A DNA stretch of 64,000 bases, from positions 113,385 through 177,384 of the forward strand of contig JAHHHO010000002.1 in the NCBI GenBank assembly GCA_019359315.1. The letters run 5' to 3'. The translations under genes were made by a program, and so were the position numbers. Positions 26,612 to 36,660 of this stretch are shown one piece after another (positions within the stretch are counted from its first letter, which is position 1; the number at the start of each line of letters is the position of its first letter). Source of the DNA: Myxacorys californica WJT36-NPBG1. GTDB lineage: Bacteria; Cyanobacteriota; Cyanobacteriia; Leptolyngbyales; Leptolyngbyaceae. Under the pieces are notes generated by a model that saw only the letters and a program-made list of their open reading frames with translations, was not told the DNA's origin and made no database searches.

Positions 26612-26717
26612 GAATGTATTTCCCCCAGTTGCTTAATTTACCTTGGGACAGATGAGAATCACCACATTCCACTGCATCCTAAGAAGGTAACGAAATTGCT
26701 AAGGAAAGATCAGACAG

Positions 26718-26930
26718 ATGCTATTACAAGAAAAAGAAACGGGAAGTTTAGTTGAAGTTTTAGACGTTCAGGCTCTCATTAACCCGGCTGAGAATGCTGT
26801 CCCTGTTCGGATTCAAGACGGACAAGAGGAGCAAGATCCCGAATCCTATGGAAAAGACGTGCTAGTGTTTCCGTCTGGTGAGAGCCTACCGCGATGCTGG
26901 ATGGATGCAGAATATCGGGCTGCCAAGTAG
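26718..26930 (+). CDS. Small conserved-looking cyanobacterial protein, 70 residues
   Basis: Acidic soluble protein (LLQEKETGSLVEVLDVQALI; FPSGESLPRCWMDAEYR). The C-terminal LPRCW-x-D pattern and size recall a short cyanobacterial family of unknown role. It stands alone between DUF39 and tRNA-Asp. Confidence 0.65.
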   Translation: MLLQEKETGSLVEVLDVQALINPAENAVPVRIQDGQEEQDPESYGKDVLVFPSGESLPRCWMDAEYRAAK

Positions 26931-26970
26931 ATCTGATTTTGGGTGAGGAATGCTTCAAACGAAAAAATGT

Positions 26971-26999
26971 TTGACAAAAGCAGGCGCGATCGGGATAAT
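26971..26999 (+). promoter_or_regulatory. Sigma-70 promoter of tRNA-Asp
   Basis: TTGACA at 26971-26976 and GATAAT at 26994-26999, separated by 17 bases. The expected start near 27006 is about 30 bases before the mature tRNA. Confidence 0.75.
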
Positions 27000-27036
27000 A
27001 AAGATCGCGCTGAAAACAAAGCGCTCACTCGAATAA

Positions 27037-27110
27037 GGGACTGTAGTTCAATTGGTTAGAGCACCGCCCTGTCACGGCGGAAGTTGCGGGTTCGAGCCCC
27101 GTCAGTCCCG
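27037..27110 (+). tRNA. tRNA-Asp (GTC)
   Basis: A 74-base cloverleaf. The acceptor arms GGGACTG and CAGTCCC pair fully, with discriminator G. The anticodon stem CCGCC/GGCGG encloses the loop CTGTCAC, giving anticodon GTC at 27071-27073. The T loop is TTCGAGC. CCA is not encoded. There is no intron. Confidence 0.97.
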
Positions 27111-27275
27111 TAGAAAACTTATTCAAGAAGCTCACCTTATTAACTGAGAGTTGGTGAGTGCTTTCGTATGGCGAGGCTCAACGGTAAGCTAAAGTCAGAA
27201 GGCCCTGGTCAGTTTGGCAAGTAGAGGAGACGACTGGCTTTGCCAGAGCTTCCGACGGATCGCGCCTGTGGGTCG

Positions 27276-27668
27276 TTAAGTGTTCTTGGTGACGAACTCT
27301 TTGGCATCGCTCTTTTTGTCGCGTTTAGGACGTTTGTAGTCCTCCTGCTTTTTGTAGCCGATCGCTTCTGCTTCGTTGCTATTTTTGCCAAACTGCCCTA
27401 TGACGCTGCTTTTCAAGGCTTGAACGCCGTTGTGAAATTTCCATTCGGCTTCTCGCACTGCGTCCAAGGCAGCTTTATGCTTGGCTTTTAGCTGAATTTC
27501 GATTTCGTAAAGGTGATTGAGTTCCTGTTCGATTTGGCTGAGATTAGAGACTTCCGCTTCTGGACGCAGGGGCGTGAAGTTTCTAATGCCTTTTGCGCCG
27601 CGTAGAGAGGCGATGTCTTGTTGGATACAGCCGTCGCGCAGTCGTTTGGATGTGTCGGGTAGTGCCAT
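27276..27668 (-). CDS. Hypothetical helical protein, 130 residues
   Basis: A mostly helical, charged protein: SQIEQELNHLYEIEIQLKAK and HKAALDAVREAEWKFHNGVQ suggest a coiled coil at about 45-90, and the tail is very basic (YKRPKRDKKSDAKEF). Not recognised. It lies between tRNA-Asp and the hairpin repeat array that begins just upstream of its start. Confidence 0.6.
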   Translation of the reverse strand: MALPDTSKRLRDGCIQQDIASLRGAKGIRNFTPLRPEAEVSNLSQIEQELNHLYEIEIQLKAKHKAALDAVREAEWKFHNGVQALKSSVIGQFGKNSNEAEAIGYKKQEDYKRPKRDKKSDAKEFVTKNT

Positions 27669-27774
27669 AGTGCTCCTGTGAACTGTATAAGATTGGCGTC
27701 CTTAATGTTCCCCTTGGTTTTTGGCGGACAACGACAGGGAACGGTGATACTTATCACAAGAAGAATATTGTTGC

Positions 27775-27985
27775 GGGAAGAACGGAGCGCGGAAGGACGT
27801 TCCCAGTATGGGAAGAACGTTTCCAGTATGGGAAGAACAGTTGACGATCGCACAATGACATTCCTGACTCAGGAAGAACGTTCCCACCACGGGAAGGACA
27901 TTCCCATAGCGGGAAGGACAGTTCGCCATCGTGGAGGAGCGTTCCCATCACGGGAAGGACATTTCCACAAAGGGAAGGATGGATC
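27775..27985. repeat. Tandem array of about ten 20-bp GGAA/TTCC hairpin units
   Basis: Units beginning GGAAG at 27776, 27791, 27811, 27831, 27872, 27892, 27912, 27933, 27953 and 27973. Most are 20 bases, with a consensus near GGAAGGACRTTCCCAnnAnG; the 27831 unit is a diverged double length. Each unit is a small inverted repeat (GGGAA and TTCCC), so the array can fold as a row of short hairpins in either strand. The 20-base period is not a multiple of three, arguing against a coding repeat. The rest of the gap 27669-28108 shows nothing else. Confidence 0.85.
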
Positions 27986-28108
27986 GCGATCGCGTGAAGA
28001 TTCTCCTGACGTTGGATTGGCTTTGCCATGCTCCGAAGGATCGCATTTCTAACTCTCCACTCAATGACACAGATTAAAATACTGACATAGCCCAGACGAG
28101 GCAAGCTG

Positions 28109-28570
28109 ATGCTGAAAACTCAGATTCTGTACGATACAGACTTCAATCTATGGGTTGAGTCTCAACTTCGAGCGTTGCAAGAAGGGCGCTATGAGGATTT
28201 AGACATGACTAACCTGTTAGAGGAAATTGAGGACTTGGGAAGGCGCGATCGACAAGCGTTGGAAAGTCATCTGGTAGTGATCTTTACTCATCTACTAAAG
28301 TGGGAATTTCAACCCCAACAGCAGTGCAATAGCTGGAAATCCTCCCTTCGCAATTCTAGGATTAAAATTGCCAGGACTTTAAGAGATAGTCCTAGCTTGA
28401 AGAATTTCGTACCGTCCGTGTTAGAAGAGGCTTACTTAGACGGGCGGAAAATTGCGGCAGATGAAACAGGTTTAGCCCTAGATACCTTTCCAGAAGCACC
28501 GCCATACACCTTAGAACAAGCGTTGGATGGGGACTTTTTACCGGAGTCAAGAACGCACCCACTAGAATAA
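28109..28570 (+). CDS. DUF29 family protein, copy 1
   Basis: DUF29 protein of 153 residues: YDTDFNLWVESQLRALQEGR, then LLEEIEDLGRRDRQALESH and THLLKWEFQPQQQ, all typical of this largely cyanobacterial family of unknown function. All-helical by appearance. A near copy follows 84 bases later. Confidence 0.9.
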   Translation: MLKTQILYDTDFNLWVESQLRALQEGRYEDLDMTNLLEEIEDLGRRDRQALESHLVVIFTHLLKWEFQPQQQCNSWKSSLRNSRIKIARTLRDSPSLKNFVPSVLEEAYLDGRKIAADETGLALDTFPEAPPYTLEQALDGDFLPESRTHPLE

Positions 28571-28654
28571 GGACTGCAAAACCCGAAGTAAACCTATAAG
28601 CTTGTGACTATCTTAAGACCGTAACCATAGCTCTAATCGAGATGAGAAAAGCGT

Positions 28655-29098
28655 ATGCTGAAAACTCAAGTTCTCTATGACACAGACTTCAATCTGTGGG
28701 TTGAGTCTCAACTTCGAGCGTTGCAAGAGGGACGTTATGAGGATTTAGACATGATCAACCTGCTAGAGGAGATTGAGGACTTGGGAAAGCGCGATCGACA
28801 AGCTTTACGAAGCGATCTCAACGTTCTATTTACGCACTTACTGAAGTGGCAGTTTCAACCTAGCCAGCGCTCCAATAGTTGGAAGGCTTCAATCCGTAAC
28901 GCCAGACTGAGGATTTTAGACATCTTAGAAGATAGCCCAAGCTTGAAGAATTATCTGCCGACCGTTTTAGAGAATGGATATCTAGCTGGGCGAAAGATTG
29001 CAACAGATGAGACAGGCTTGTCAATAGACACTTTTCCAGAATCGTCTCCTTACTCATTGGAACAGGCTTTAGATGAGGACTTTCTGCCAGAGTCATGA
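28655..29098 (+). CDS. DUF29 family protein, copy 2
   Basis: Tandem paralogue of the preceding gene. The first 50 residues are almost identical (YDTDFNLWVESQLRALQEGR, YEDLDMINLLEEIEDLG), with more change after residue 55 and a similar ending (EQALDEDFLPES). The gradient of identity suggests either a recent duplication with relaxed constraint on the C-terminus or gene conversion of the 5' half. Confidence 0.9.
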   Translation: MLKTQVLYDTDFNLWVESQLRALQEGRYEDLDMINLLEEIEDLGKRDRQALRSDLNVLFTHLLKWQFQPSQRSNSWKASIRNARLRILDILEDSPSLKNYLPTVLENGYLAGRKIATDETGLSIDTFPESSPYSLEQALDEDFLPES

Positions 29099-29157
29099 AG
29101 CCAGCATCGCTGTACCGCTAGAATGAGGAATACAAAATCCCTCTCGTAGCGTTTTTT

Positions 29158-30606
29158 ATGTCTGTTCGAGTTCGCATCGCCCCTAGTCCCACCGGAAATT
29201 TACACATTGGAACGGCAAGAACCGCTGTTTTCAACTGGCTGTTTGCGCGTCATCAAGGCGGCAAATTTATTCTGAGAATTGAAGATACGGATTTAGAGCG
29301 ATCGCAGCCCGAATTTACGCAAAACATTCTCGACGGCTTAACCTGGCTAGGGTTGACTTGGGATGAAGGACCGTTCTTCCAGAGCGATCGCATGGATCTC
29401 TATGCTCAGAACATTCAAGCCTTACTCGATAAGGGCCTAGCCTATCGCGCTTATGACACGCCAGAAGAACTAGAGGCGATGCGAGAAGCGCAGAAAGCTC
29501 GTCATGAAGCCCCCCGCTACGATAATCGTCACCGAAACTTGACGCCAGAACAGCAAGCCGCATTTGAGGCAGAAGGCCGAAAAGCCGTGATTCGGTTCAA
29601 AATTGACGACGATCGCGAGATTTCTTGGATAGATTTAGTTCGCGGAACCGTCACTTGGAAAGGGCGTGACCTCGGCGGAGATATAGTAATTTCTCGTGCC
29701 GCCGATACGCATGGGATTGGTCAACCGCTCTACAACTTTGTGGTGGTGGTCGATGATATTGAGATGCAGATCTCTCATGTGATTCGTGGAGAAGATCACA
29801 TTGGTAATACGCCAAAGCAAATTTTGCTGTATGAGGCATTAGGCGCAACCGTTCCAGAATTTGGGCATACGCCCTTAATTCTCAATCAAGCGGGTCAGAA
29901 GCTCTCAAAGCGCGACGGCGTTACGTCGATTTCTGACTTTAAGCAAATGGGTTACACCCCAGAAGGCATCACGAATTATATGACCCTGCTCGGCTGGTCT
30001 CCTCCAGAACCGATGACTGAAATTTTCACGCTTGCAGAAGCCGCGCAGCAGTTCGGGTTCGATCGGGTGAATAAAGCCGGGGCAAAGTTCGATTGGGATA
30101 AGCTGAACTGGCTGAATGGGCAGTATTTGCACTCGATGCCCGTGGAGCATATTACCGATACGTTGATTCCGTATTGGCGCGACGCGAACTACCCGTTTGA
30201 TGAGACCCGCGATCGCAACTGGCTTGAACAAATTGCAGCCTTAGTCGCCCCGAGCCTATCGAGATTAGATGAAGCCGTTCCGATGACGCGCTATCTATTC
30301 ATGCCGTTAACCTTTACTGAAGAGGCCAAAGCCCATCTCCAGCAAGACGGCTCTGCTACTGCACTTAAAGCTATTCTTGCGGCTACCGATCCTGATACTC
30401 AATTAACAGAAGATGCAATTCAAACCGTCATTAAACAGGTTGTGAAAGAGCAAAACCTGAAAAAAGGCTTGGTGATGAAGTCTTTGAGAGCCTCTTTGAC
30501 TGGAGCGTTGCAAGGGCCGGATCTGGTTCAATCGTGGCTGCTATTGAATCAGAAAGGTATGGATCGAGATCGCTTTGAGCAAGCTATTGCGATCAGCGCT
30601 TCGTAA
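29158..30606 (+). CDS. gltX: Glutamate-tRNA ligase
   Basis: Class I synthetase: HIGH-type motif [14 protein letters not shown] at the N-terminus, KMSKS-type motif KLSKRDG, and a helical anticodon-binding C-terminus. In cyanobacteria this non-discriminating enzyme charges both tRNA-Glu, also the entry point of tetrapyrrole synthesis, and tRNA-Gln. Length (482) is normal. Confidence 0.96.
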   Translation: MSVRVRIAPSPTGNLHIGTARTAVFNWLFARHQGGKFILRIEDTDLERSQPEFTQNILDGLTWLGLTWDEGPFFQSDRMDLYAQNIQALLDKGLAYRAYDTPEELEAMREAQKARHEAPRYDNRHRNLTPEQQAAFEAEGRKAVIRFKIDDDREISWIDLVRGTVTWKGRDLGGDIVISRAADTHGIGQPLYNFVVVVDDIEMQISHVIRGEDHIGNTPKQILLYEALGATVPEFGHTPLILNQAGQKLSKRDGVTSISDFKQMGYTPEGITNYMTLLGWSPPEPMTEIFTLAEAAQQFGFDRVNKAGAKFDWDKLNWLNGQYLHSMPVEHITDTLIPYWRDANYPFDETRDRNWLEQIAALVAPSLSRLDEAVPMTRYLFMPLTFTEEAKAHLQQDGSATALKAILAATDPDTQLTEDAIQTVIKQVVKEQNLKKGLVMKSLRASLTGALQGPDLVQSWLLLNQKGMDRDRFEQAIAISAS

Positions 30607-30881
30607 ATTTTTTAATCACTCAGATTTGTAACGCTAGGGCTATGAATTCAGCTATCTGAACTTATAGCTCTTTCGTGATTTCGTTGCCTGAATGTCATAA
30701 TTTACGTTACATTTGATTAAGATTCTCTCATTAAATGCTTGAAAAATTATTTATCAGTGCATGAGACAGATGATTAAACCCCATTTGAAGGGTAATTCAC
30801 TCCCTCTGCATGAGTAAGAAAATCCTGCTTTTGAGTACGATTGAGACTAGTTGTTGTAGCCGTGATTGAGGTCGCCAGTTT

Positions 30882-32771
30882 ATGAAATCATCCTGGAGAA
30901 CAATCCTGTTATGGGCACTGCCCGCTTTAGTGGTTGGGTTTTTCCTGTGGCAAGGGTCATTCGCTCCAAACCCAGATGCAGTAGCTAATAAAAATGCTGC
31001 CAATACCCGCATGACCTATGGCCGGTTCTTGGAGTATTTAGACAATAACCGGATTAAGAGCGTTGATCTATATGATGGTGGACGGACTGCCATCATCGAA
31101 GCGGTTGACCCCGAACTGGACAACCGGCTACAGCGCTTGCGGGTCGATCTTCCGGGAAATACGCCTGAGCTAATTACTCGTTTGCGGACGTCCAACATTA
31201 ACTTTGATTCCCATCCGATTCGCAACGATGGTGCGGTATGGGGCCTTTTAGGTAACTTAGTCTTCCCAATTCTTTTACTGGGTGGCTTGTTCTTCTTGTT
31301 CCGTCGCTCTAACAATGTTCCGGGTGGTCCTGGACAAGCGATGAGTTTTGGGAAATCTAAAGCGCGTTTTCAGATGGATGCTAAGACAGGCGTTCTGTTT
31401 GATGATGTCGCTGGAATTGAAGAAGCCAAAGAAGAGTTGCAAGAAGTTGTCACCTTCTTGAAGAAGCCTGAGCGCTTTACGGCAGTTGGAGCGCGCATTC
31501 CGAAGGGCGTATTGCTTGTTGGACCTCCGGGAACAGGTAAGACATTGTTGGCAAAAGCGATCGCAGGAGAAGCAGGAGTTCCATTCTTCTCGATTTCGGG
31601 TTCTGAGTTTGTCGAAATGTTTGTTGGTGTGGGCGCATCTCGCGTTCGCGACTTGTTCAAAAAAGCTAAAGAAAATGCACCCTGCATCATCTTTATCGAT
31701 GAAATTGATGCCGTTGGTCGTCAGCGTGGTGCAGGCATTGGCGGCGGTAACGATGAGCGGGAACAAACCTTGAACCAACTCTTGACCGAGATGGATGGTT
31801 TCGAGGGCAATACCGGAATCATTATCATCGCGGCAACCAACCGGGCGGATGTACTAGATTCTGCGCTCTTGCGTCCGGGCCGATTTGACCGTCAGGTGAT
31901 GGTAGACGTTCCCGATATTAAAGGTCGTCTCGAAGTGCTAGAAGTTCATGCGCGTGACAAAAAGATTGCCGACGAGGTTTCTCTCGAAGCGATCGCCCGT
32001 CGCACCCCTGGATTCTCTGGTGCAGATCTGGCGAACTTGCTGAACGAAGCCGCAATCCTCACCGCTCGCCGTCGCAAGGATGCGATGACGATGCTAGAAA
32101 TCGATGATGCCGTTGATCGGATCGTCGCAGGTATGGAGGGCACGCCGCTGGTTGATAGCAAGAGTAAGCGCTTGATTGCCTATCACGAAGTGGGTCACGC
32201 GATCGTTGGTACGCTGGTGAAAGACCATGATCCAGTGCAGAAGGTGACGCTGGTTCCACGCGGTCAGGCACAAGGATTGACCTGGTTTACACCGTCTGAA
32301 GATCAGGGATTGATTTCGCGATCGCAGATTTTAGCCCGCATCAAAGGTGCATTGGGCGGACGGGCAGCAGAGGCAGTCATCTTTGGGGATGCAGAGATCA
32401 CAACTGGAGCCGGAAACGATTTACAGCAGTTGACGGGCATGGCGAGACAGATGGTAACTCGCTTCGGTATGTCTCCTCTCGGTCCAATGTCTCTTGAAAG
32501 TCAGCAAGGCGAAGTCTTCTTGGGTGGTGGCTGGATGACGCGATCGGAGTACTCCGAAGATATCGCATCCCGCATTGACGCCCAGGTTCACGATATTGTG
32601 GAACGCTGCTATCAAGAAACTTGTCAGATCATGCGAGACAACCGCGAAGTTATCGATCGCTTAGTTGACTTGCTGATCGAGAAAGAAACGATCGAGGGTG
32701 ACGAGTTCCGTCAGATTGTGGCAGAGTACACGACGGTTCCTGAAAAGGAGCGCTTTGTTCCTGTTCTCTAG
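30882..32771 (+). CDS. ftsH: FtsH2-type membrane AAA+ metalloprotease
   Basis: Two membrane helices (residues 8-27 and about 118-138) flank a short lumenal part. The AAA+ domain has Walker A GPPGTGKT at 214-221, Walker [12 protein letters not shown] and the SRH Arg residues in [19 protein letters not shown]. The zinc site is HEVGH at 435-439. The N-terminal sequence ([17 protein letters not shown]) and [15 protein letters not shown] match the FtsH2 (Slr0228-like) branch, which removes photodamaged D1 during photosystem II repair. Length (629) fits. A strong terminator follows. Confidence 0.95.
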   Translation: MKSSWRTILLWALPALVVGFFLWQGSFAPNPDAVANKNAANTRMTYGRFLEYLDNNRIKSVDLYDGGRTAIIEAVDPELDNRLQRLRVDLPGNTPELITRLRTSNINFDSHPIRNDGAVWGLLGNLVFPILLLGGLFFLFRRSNNVPGGPGQAMSFGKSKARFQMDAKTGVLFDDVAGIEEAKEELQEVVTFLKKPERFTAVGARIPKGVLLVGPPGTGKTLLAKAIAGEAGVPFFSISGSEFVEMFVGVGASRVRDLFKKAKENAPCIIFIDEIDAVGRQRGAGIGGGNDEREQTLNQLLTEMDGFEGNTGIIIIAATNRADVLDSALLRPGRFDRQVMVDVPDIKGRLEVLEVHARDKKIADEVSLEAIARRTPGFSGADLANLLNEAAILTARRRKDAMTMLEIDDAVDRIVAGMEGTPLVDSKSKRLIAYHEVGHAIVGTLVKDHDPVQKVTLVPRGQAQGLTWFTPSEDQGLISRSQILARIKGALGGRAAEAVIFGDAEITTGAGNDLQQLTGMARQMVTRFGMSPLGPMSLESQQGEVFLGGGWMTRSEYSEDIASRIDAQVHDIVERCYQETCQIMRDNREVIDRLVDLLIEKETIEGDEFRQIVAEYTTVPEKERFVPVL

Positions 32772-32792
32772 GTTCAAACTTAGATGTCAGAC

Positions 32793-32832
32793 ATAAAAAA
32801 TAGGGGTCGCCACGGCGACCCCTATTTTTTAT
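32793..32832 (+). terminator. Strong rho-independent terminator after ftsH
   Basis: A perfect 18-bp stem (ATAAAAAATAGGGGTCGC and its complement) around a CACG loop. The 3' arm itself supplies the U-run, and the symmetric A-run means it could also work on the other strand. Confidence 0.93.
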
Positions 32833-33109
32833 GCGGCTAAACCAATATTTAGAGATTGCGAAATTTAAGTGTAGTCTTCTGTATTATTTGTAGTACAATA
32901 ATAAATCTAATCTCCAGTACTTCTATGAAGAGACACCTTTACTAGCTCTATGCGCTAGACGTTCTCAAAAATTTTCTGCTGATACCAGTCTTGCAAGCCC
33001 TCCGCTTGCCCGAATCGAGATAGCTAAGATAGTCTGTCTCGCGATTTCTGTTTGAATCGAATTCAACATCCGTCAGGGCGACCTACTTTAGCCGCTCCCA
33101 GGAGGTTAT
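32833..33109. other. Gap before the ABC exporter gene
   Basis: No gene is seen. An AT-rich imperfect inverted repeat (ATTATTTGTA/TACAATAAT, 32883-32902) could be an operator, and AGGAGG just before ATG 33110 is a good ribosome binding site. Confidence 0.35.
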
Positions 33110-34960
33110 ATGGCTAAGTTTCAAAATATCGTTTTTTACTTCCGCAACTACTGGAGAATCTCTCTCTTCAGTGTTGCAATGATGAGTCTGTTCGAGATTC
33201 TCGATCTGTTCGTTCCCTATGCGATCGGGCAAATTCTTAATGTTCTGTCTGGTCAAGCGGTCGATCGCCCTACTCAAGGGGTGATTGATGGGATTGCTCA
33301 GTGGGTTGGAGTGGGCAGTCGTTTAGATCTGGATAATCGCACTTTCACACTTGCTGTCTTGCTCATTCTAGTGTTTATTATCTCCGTGGGCCGCGCCCCA
33401 ATTCAACCTTGGCTTGGGGCTTGGTTCTCGTGGGATACAGCATTCCGAGCGCGCCGCGAAAACGCTGAAAAGGCGATTCGGAAAGTGTTGACCTTACCGA
33501 TAGAATTTTATGACGAAAATAATCCGGGCCGTATCTCTGCTCGTGTTGCAAAAGGATTATCTAATCATACCTGGAGTTATCCTGAAGTCGTTGGAAACTT
33601 GCTTCCACGTTTCTTTCGAGTCTTTGGTATTTTCGTTGTCGTTTTCCTAATCGAGTGGCGAATTGCGTTATTATTACTCGTTTGTTTTGTAGGAATCGTC
33701 GGATTCAATCTACTAGGGCTTAAGCGCCTTTCTAGTCAGGAAGAGAAGCTCGACAAATACATGGAGGACACCGAAAGTCGAACATCTGAAATTATCACCA
33801 ACATCAAAACGGTCAAAGCATTTGCAACCGAGACCTCAGAATTGAAACGGCAGCGACAACGCCTCGATCGCGAGTTCAAGGTGCTGGACTATCGGATTCA
33901 CAAAGGCTACGTCAACCTTGCTATGTACGAACGCATCGTTGTCCAGTCCAGTGTTTTTCTCGTGTTTGTGCTGACAGTCATTGCCACGGCTCAAGGCAAC
34001 ATTTCCTTGGGGCATTTCATTACAACGTTTACTGTGTCTAGCATGGCGTTTGCGGAAGTAGAACCGATTAGTCAAGTTGCAGAATTTTTAGCTCGTCGCT
34101 ATGGCTCAATGATTCGCTTTCACGAGTTCATGCAGCTACCTGTTGGAACCGATGCAAGTGCAATAGATCGGTCGCACCATCCGAATGAAAGTGCGGAATC
34201 CATTCCCAGTTATCAGTTCACAGGGAAAGTGGAGTTTTCCCATCTCACCTTTGGATATGCAGCAGACCGCCCAGTTCTAAAAGATATCAATCTTTTAATT
34301 GAGCCGTATCAAACGGTTGCCTTAGTGGGGCGATCGGGTTCCGGTAAATCAACTCTCGTGAAGCTCCTGTTTCGCTACTTTGAACCGAATCAAGGTGCAA
34401 TTCTAGTGGACGGTTACGACATCCGACGACTAGATATCACAGGGTATCGAAAGCGACTTGCGATCGTGCATCAAGAAGTCGATATCTTCAACGGAACGCT
34501 GCTAGACAATCTAATCTATGGCAATCCCAACGCCACGATGGATCAAGTTCGCGAAGCCTGTCGAATTGCTCAGGCAGACGACTTCATCTATCAGATGCCC
34601 GCCAAATATTCCACGGTTGTTGGAGAACGGGGAGTCAGGCTTTCAGGGGGTCAGCGTCAGCGAATTGGCATCGCCCGTGCCCTAATTGTTGACCCCGATG
34701 TGCTGATCTTTGATGAAGCGACATCAAGTTTAGATTATGAGTCAGAGCGATCAATTCAGTTGGCGATGCGATCGCTGCTTGGAACTCGTACGCTAATTAT
34801 CATTGCTCACCGTCTCAGTACGGTTCGAGAAGCTGACAAAATCGTGGTGCTAGACAAAGGTAGCATTGTCGAAGTCGGAAGCCACGAAGAACTCCTCCAT
34901 CATGGTGGTATCTATCAACGCCTACACGCGCTGCAAGAGACGGGAGAACTGCTCGCCTAA
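33110..34960 (+). CDS. ABC exporter, fused membrane and ATPase domains
   Basis: Half-size exporter of 616 residues. Six predicted helices occupy residues 15-330. The nucleotide-binding domain at about 365-600 has Walker A GRSGSGKST, signature RLSGGQRQRIGIARA, Walker B VLIFDEATSSLD and the His switch IIIAHRLS. It would work as a homodimer. The MsbA/lipid-exporter-like layout and the following polysaccharide deacetylase fit an envelope role, but the substrate is unknown. Preceded by CAGGAGGTTAT ribosome binding sequence. Confidence 0.92.
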   Translation: MAKFQNIVFYFRNYWRISLFSVAMMSLFEILDLFVPYAIGQILNVLSGQAVDRPTQGVIDGIAQWVGVGSRLDLDNRTFTLAVLLILVFIISVGRAPIQPWLGAWFSWDTAFRARRENAEKAIRKVLTLPIEFYDENNPGRISARVAKGLSNHTWSYPEVVGNLLPRFFRVFGIFVVVFLIEWRIALLLLVCFVGIVGFNLLGLKRLSSQEEKLDKYMEDTESRTSEIITNIKTVKAFATETSELKRQRQRLDREFKVLDYRIHKGYVNLAMYERIVVQSSVFLVFVLTVIATAQGNISLGHFITTFTVSSMAFAEVEPISQVAEFLARRYGSMIRFHEFMQLPVGTDASAIDRSHHPNESAESIPSYQFTGKVEFSHLTFGYAADRPVLKDINLLIEPYQTVALVGRSGSGKSTLVKLLFRYFEPNQGAILVDGYDIRRLDITGYRKRLAIVHQEVDIFNGTLLDNLIYGNPNATMDQVREACRIAQADDFIYQMPAKYSTVVGERGVRLSGGQRQRIGIARALIVDPDVLIFDEATSSLDYESERSIQLAMRSLLGTRTLIIIAHRLSTVREADKIVVLDKGSIVEVGSHEELLHHGGIYQRLHALQETGELLA

Positions 34961-34977
34961 ATCAATGAACCGATGTT

Positions 34978-35005
34978 AGGGGTAAGTCTAGCGCTTATCC
35001 TTTTC
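34978..35005 (+). terminator. Rho-independent terminator after the ABC exporter
   Basis: AGGGGTAAG pairs with CTTATCCT (one G-T pair) around a 7-base loop, followed by TTTTC, 18 bases after the stop codon. Confidence 0.7.
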
Positions 35006-35429
35006 TAAATTATTTCCTAACTTATGTAAATTCATGAGCTTACGTTCTTCTATCAACTAATAGCAATACATACAACAAACTAAATAGAAATATATGCAAT
35101 TAGCCAATGTATATGGAAACAAATAAATTTAAGAGTAGTGCAGAGAAAATTGTGGTATTGCAAGCAAGATTTTCACAGCATCGAGTTGAAGTTCGGTCTA
35201 ATCCTGCTTACGCAGATTAATGAAGACAAGACTATATTCTATAAAGAAAAAACTTTTTTACTGTAAAGATCTGCTTTTCATACTAGAGGTAGAGGTCATG
35301 CTCCTGTAGGGTATTGGTAAGAATTTCACTACTCAGTGGCTTGTAATCTTACTACTCAATGACTTGCCTTAAAGAATCTGTTCCGTCTAAGACTTTTTAG
35401 CAGAAAGCCCTCCACGGACGTGTTTCTCA
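35006..35429. other. AT-rich gap before the deacetylase gene
   Basis: About 420 bases with no protein-like frame. It holds a direct repeat with 23-base period, ACTACTCAGTGGCTTG (35328-35343) and ACTACTCAATGACTTG (35351-35366), some 65 bases before the next gene, which could be a regulator site. Confidence 0.35.
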
Positions 35430-36521
35430 TTGCATTCAGCCCTACATCACCTCATTCACCTTCAAGAAACTGTGAGACAACCCATGAGAGTTCCTGGACT
35501 TGGAAAATTGCAGAAAATAACGGACAAGTTTAAGCACCGGCTCACATCAGGAGGAATCATTCTGATGTATCACCGCATTGCTGAACCGCTAAACGATCCT
35601 TGTCGCGTCTGTGTTTCACCGCACCATTTTTCAGAGCAGCTTAAAGTCTTAAAACAACACTGTCGTCTTCTACCGTTGCAGCAGATTGTAGAAGCCGCTC
35701 AGGCTGGAGAGTCTTTAGAACGGACGGTAGGCATCACGTTTGATGATGGGTATGCAGACAATCTGTTCACGGCAAAGCCTCTCTTGGAAGAACACAATGT
35801 TCCGGCAACGATGTTTATTTCTACCGGAAATTGGCAACATAACCAGGAGTTTTGGTGGGATACGCTCGATCGCATCTTCTTGCAGCCTGGAAACCTGCCT
35901 GAAACGTTGTGCATAGAGATTGCTGGTGACTTCTACCGATGGAGCTTAGGTGATGTCGTTCAGTATTCTGAAGCGGATTTTGAGCGCGATCGCAGGTGGA
36001 CAATTTACGCTCCAAGCAATGCTGACCCAACCATCCGTCACTCGATCTACCGCTCTCTCAGCCGTCTATTTTTTCCACTGCCTGAGCAAGAGCGTCAGAG
36101 TCTTCTCACACAACTTGTTAATTGGGCAAGCATTAGTTCTACAGGGCGTCTAACTCACCGATCGCTTTCGCCAGAAGAAGTTCGTCAATTGGGCGAAGGG
36201 AACTTAATCGACATAGGCGCTCATACCGTTCATCATCCGCAGCTTGCAACATTATCTACAACGCTGCAACAACAAGAAATTCAGCAAAGTAAAGTTGATC
36301 TCGAAACTCTGTTGGGTCGTTCTGTCAACAGCTTTGCCTACCCATATGGCAACTACAATACTCAAACTGTTGATTTAGTCCGCGCAACTAATTTTGCCTA
36401 TGCTTGCTCAACCAATGCCAGCAAAGTTGGGCACAAGAGTGATTGCTATCAGTTGCCTCGTGTTGAGGTGCAAAACCTTGATGGAGAAGCGTTTGCAAGG
36501 TGGCTGATACAGTGGCTTTAG
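35430..36521 (+). CDS. Polysaccharide deacetylase (NodB homology, CE4)
   Basis: A carbohydrate esterase family 4 protein of up to 363 residues. GIILMYHRIAEP opens the domain, VGITFDDGYADN carries the catalytic base and metal Asp, and IDIGAHTVHHPQLA the metal His pair (H-x3-H). FAYPYGNYN is the later conserved loop. It would remove N- or O-acetyl groups from a surface or exopolysaccharide. No signal peptide is visible, as in several exopolysaccharide-linked members. The frame opens at TTG 35430; ATG 35484 is the other likely start. Confidence 0.87.
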   Translation: MHSALHHLIHLQETVRQPMRVPGLGKLQKITDKFKHRLTSGGIILMYHRIAEPLNDPCRVCVSPHHFSEQLKVLKQHCRLLPLQQIVEAAQAGESLERTVGITFDDGYADNLFTAKPLLEEHNVPATMFISTGNWQHNQEFWWDTLDRIFLQPGNLPETLCIEIAGDFYRWSLGDVVQYSEADFERDRRWTIYAPSNADPTIRHSIYRSLSRLFFPLPEQERQSLLTQLVNWASISSTGRLTHRSLSPEEVRQLGEGNLIDIGAHTVHHPQLATLSTTLQQQEIQQSKVDLETLLGRSVNSFAYPYGNYNTQTVDLVRATNFAYACSTNASKVGHKSDCYQLPRVEVQNLDGEAFARWLIQWL

Positions 36522-36575
36522 AGGTTAGGGCTTGGTAGCATTTGTCGATTATTTATAGGCAGCTTTGTACAGTGC

Positions 36576-36607
36576 ATTCTATAGAGCTTCGCGAAGCTCC
36601 ATAGAAT
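36576..36607. repeat. 32-bp near-perfect palindrome between convergent genes
   Basis: The two 16-base halves, ATTCTATAGAGCTTCG and CGAAGCTCCATAGAAT, are complementary with one mismatch and have no loop. It lies between the convergent deacetylase and prepilin peptidase genes. It may act as a bidirectional terminator or be a copy of a dispersed cyanobacterial palindrome. Confidence 0.7.
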
Positions 36608-36660
36608 CGCTTTAATGATCAAGAGAACTTCTGTCTTAGCCTCAATTGTCTTACGCTCCT

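Noticed and set aside
27702..28104. Minus-strand open frames across the hairpin array
   Set aside because: They consist of repeat translation (GNVLP-type peptides), the period is not a multiple of three, and no start or homology pattern supports them.
30706..30723. Possible HLR1 (RpaB) site GTTACATT-TG-ATTAAGAT before ftsH
   Set aside because: Only the first half fits the KTTACAWW consensus; the second half does not.
31275..31778. Minus-strand 167-codon frame inside ftsH
   Set aside because: It is the antisense of the AAA+ core, with no protein-family character.
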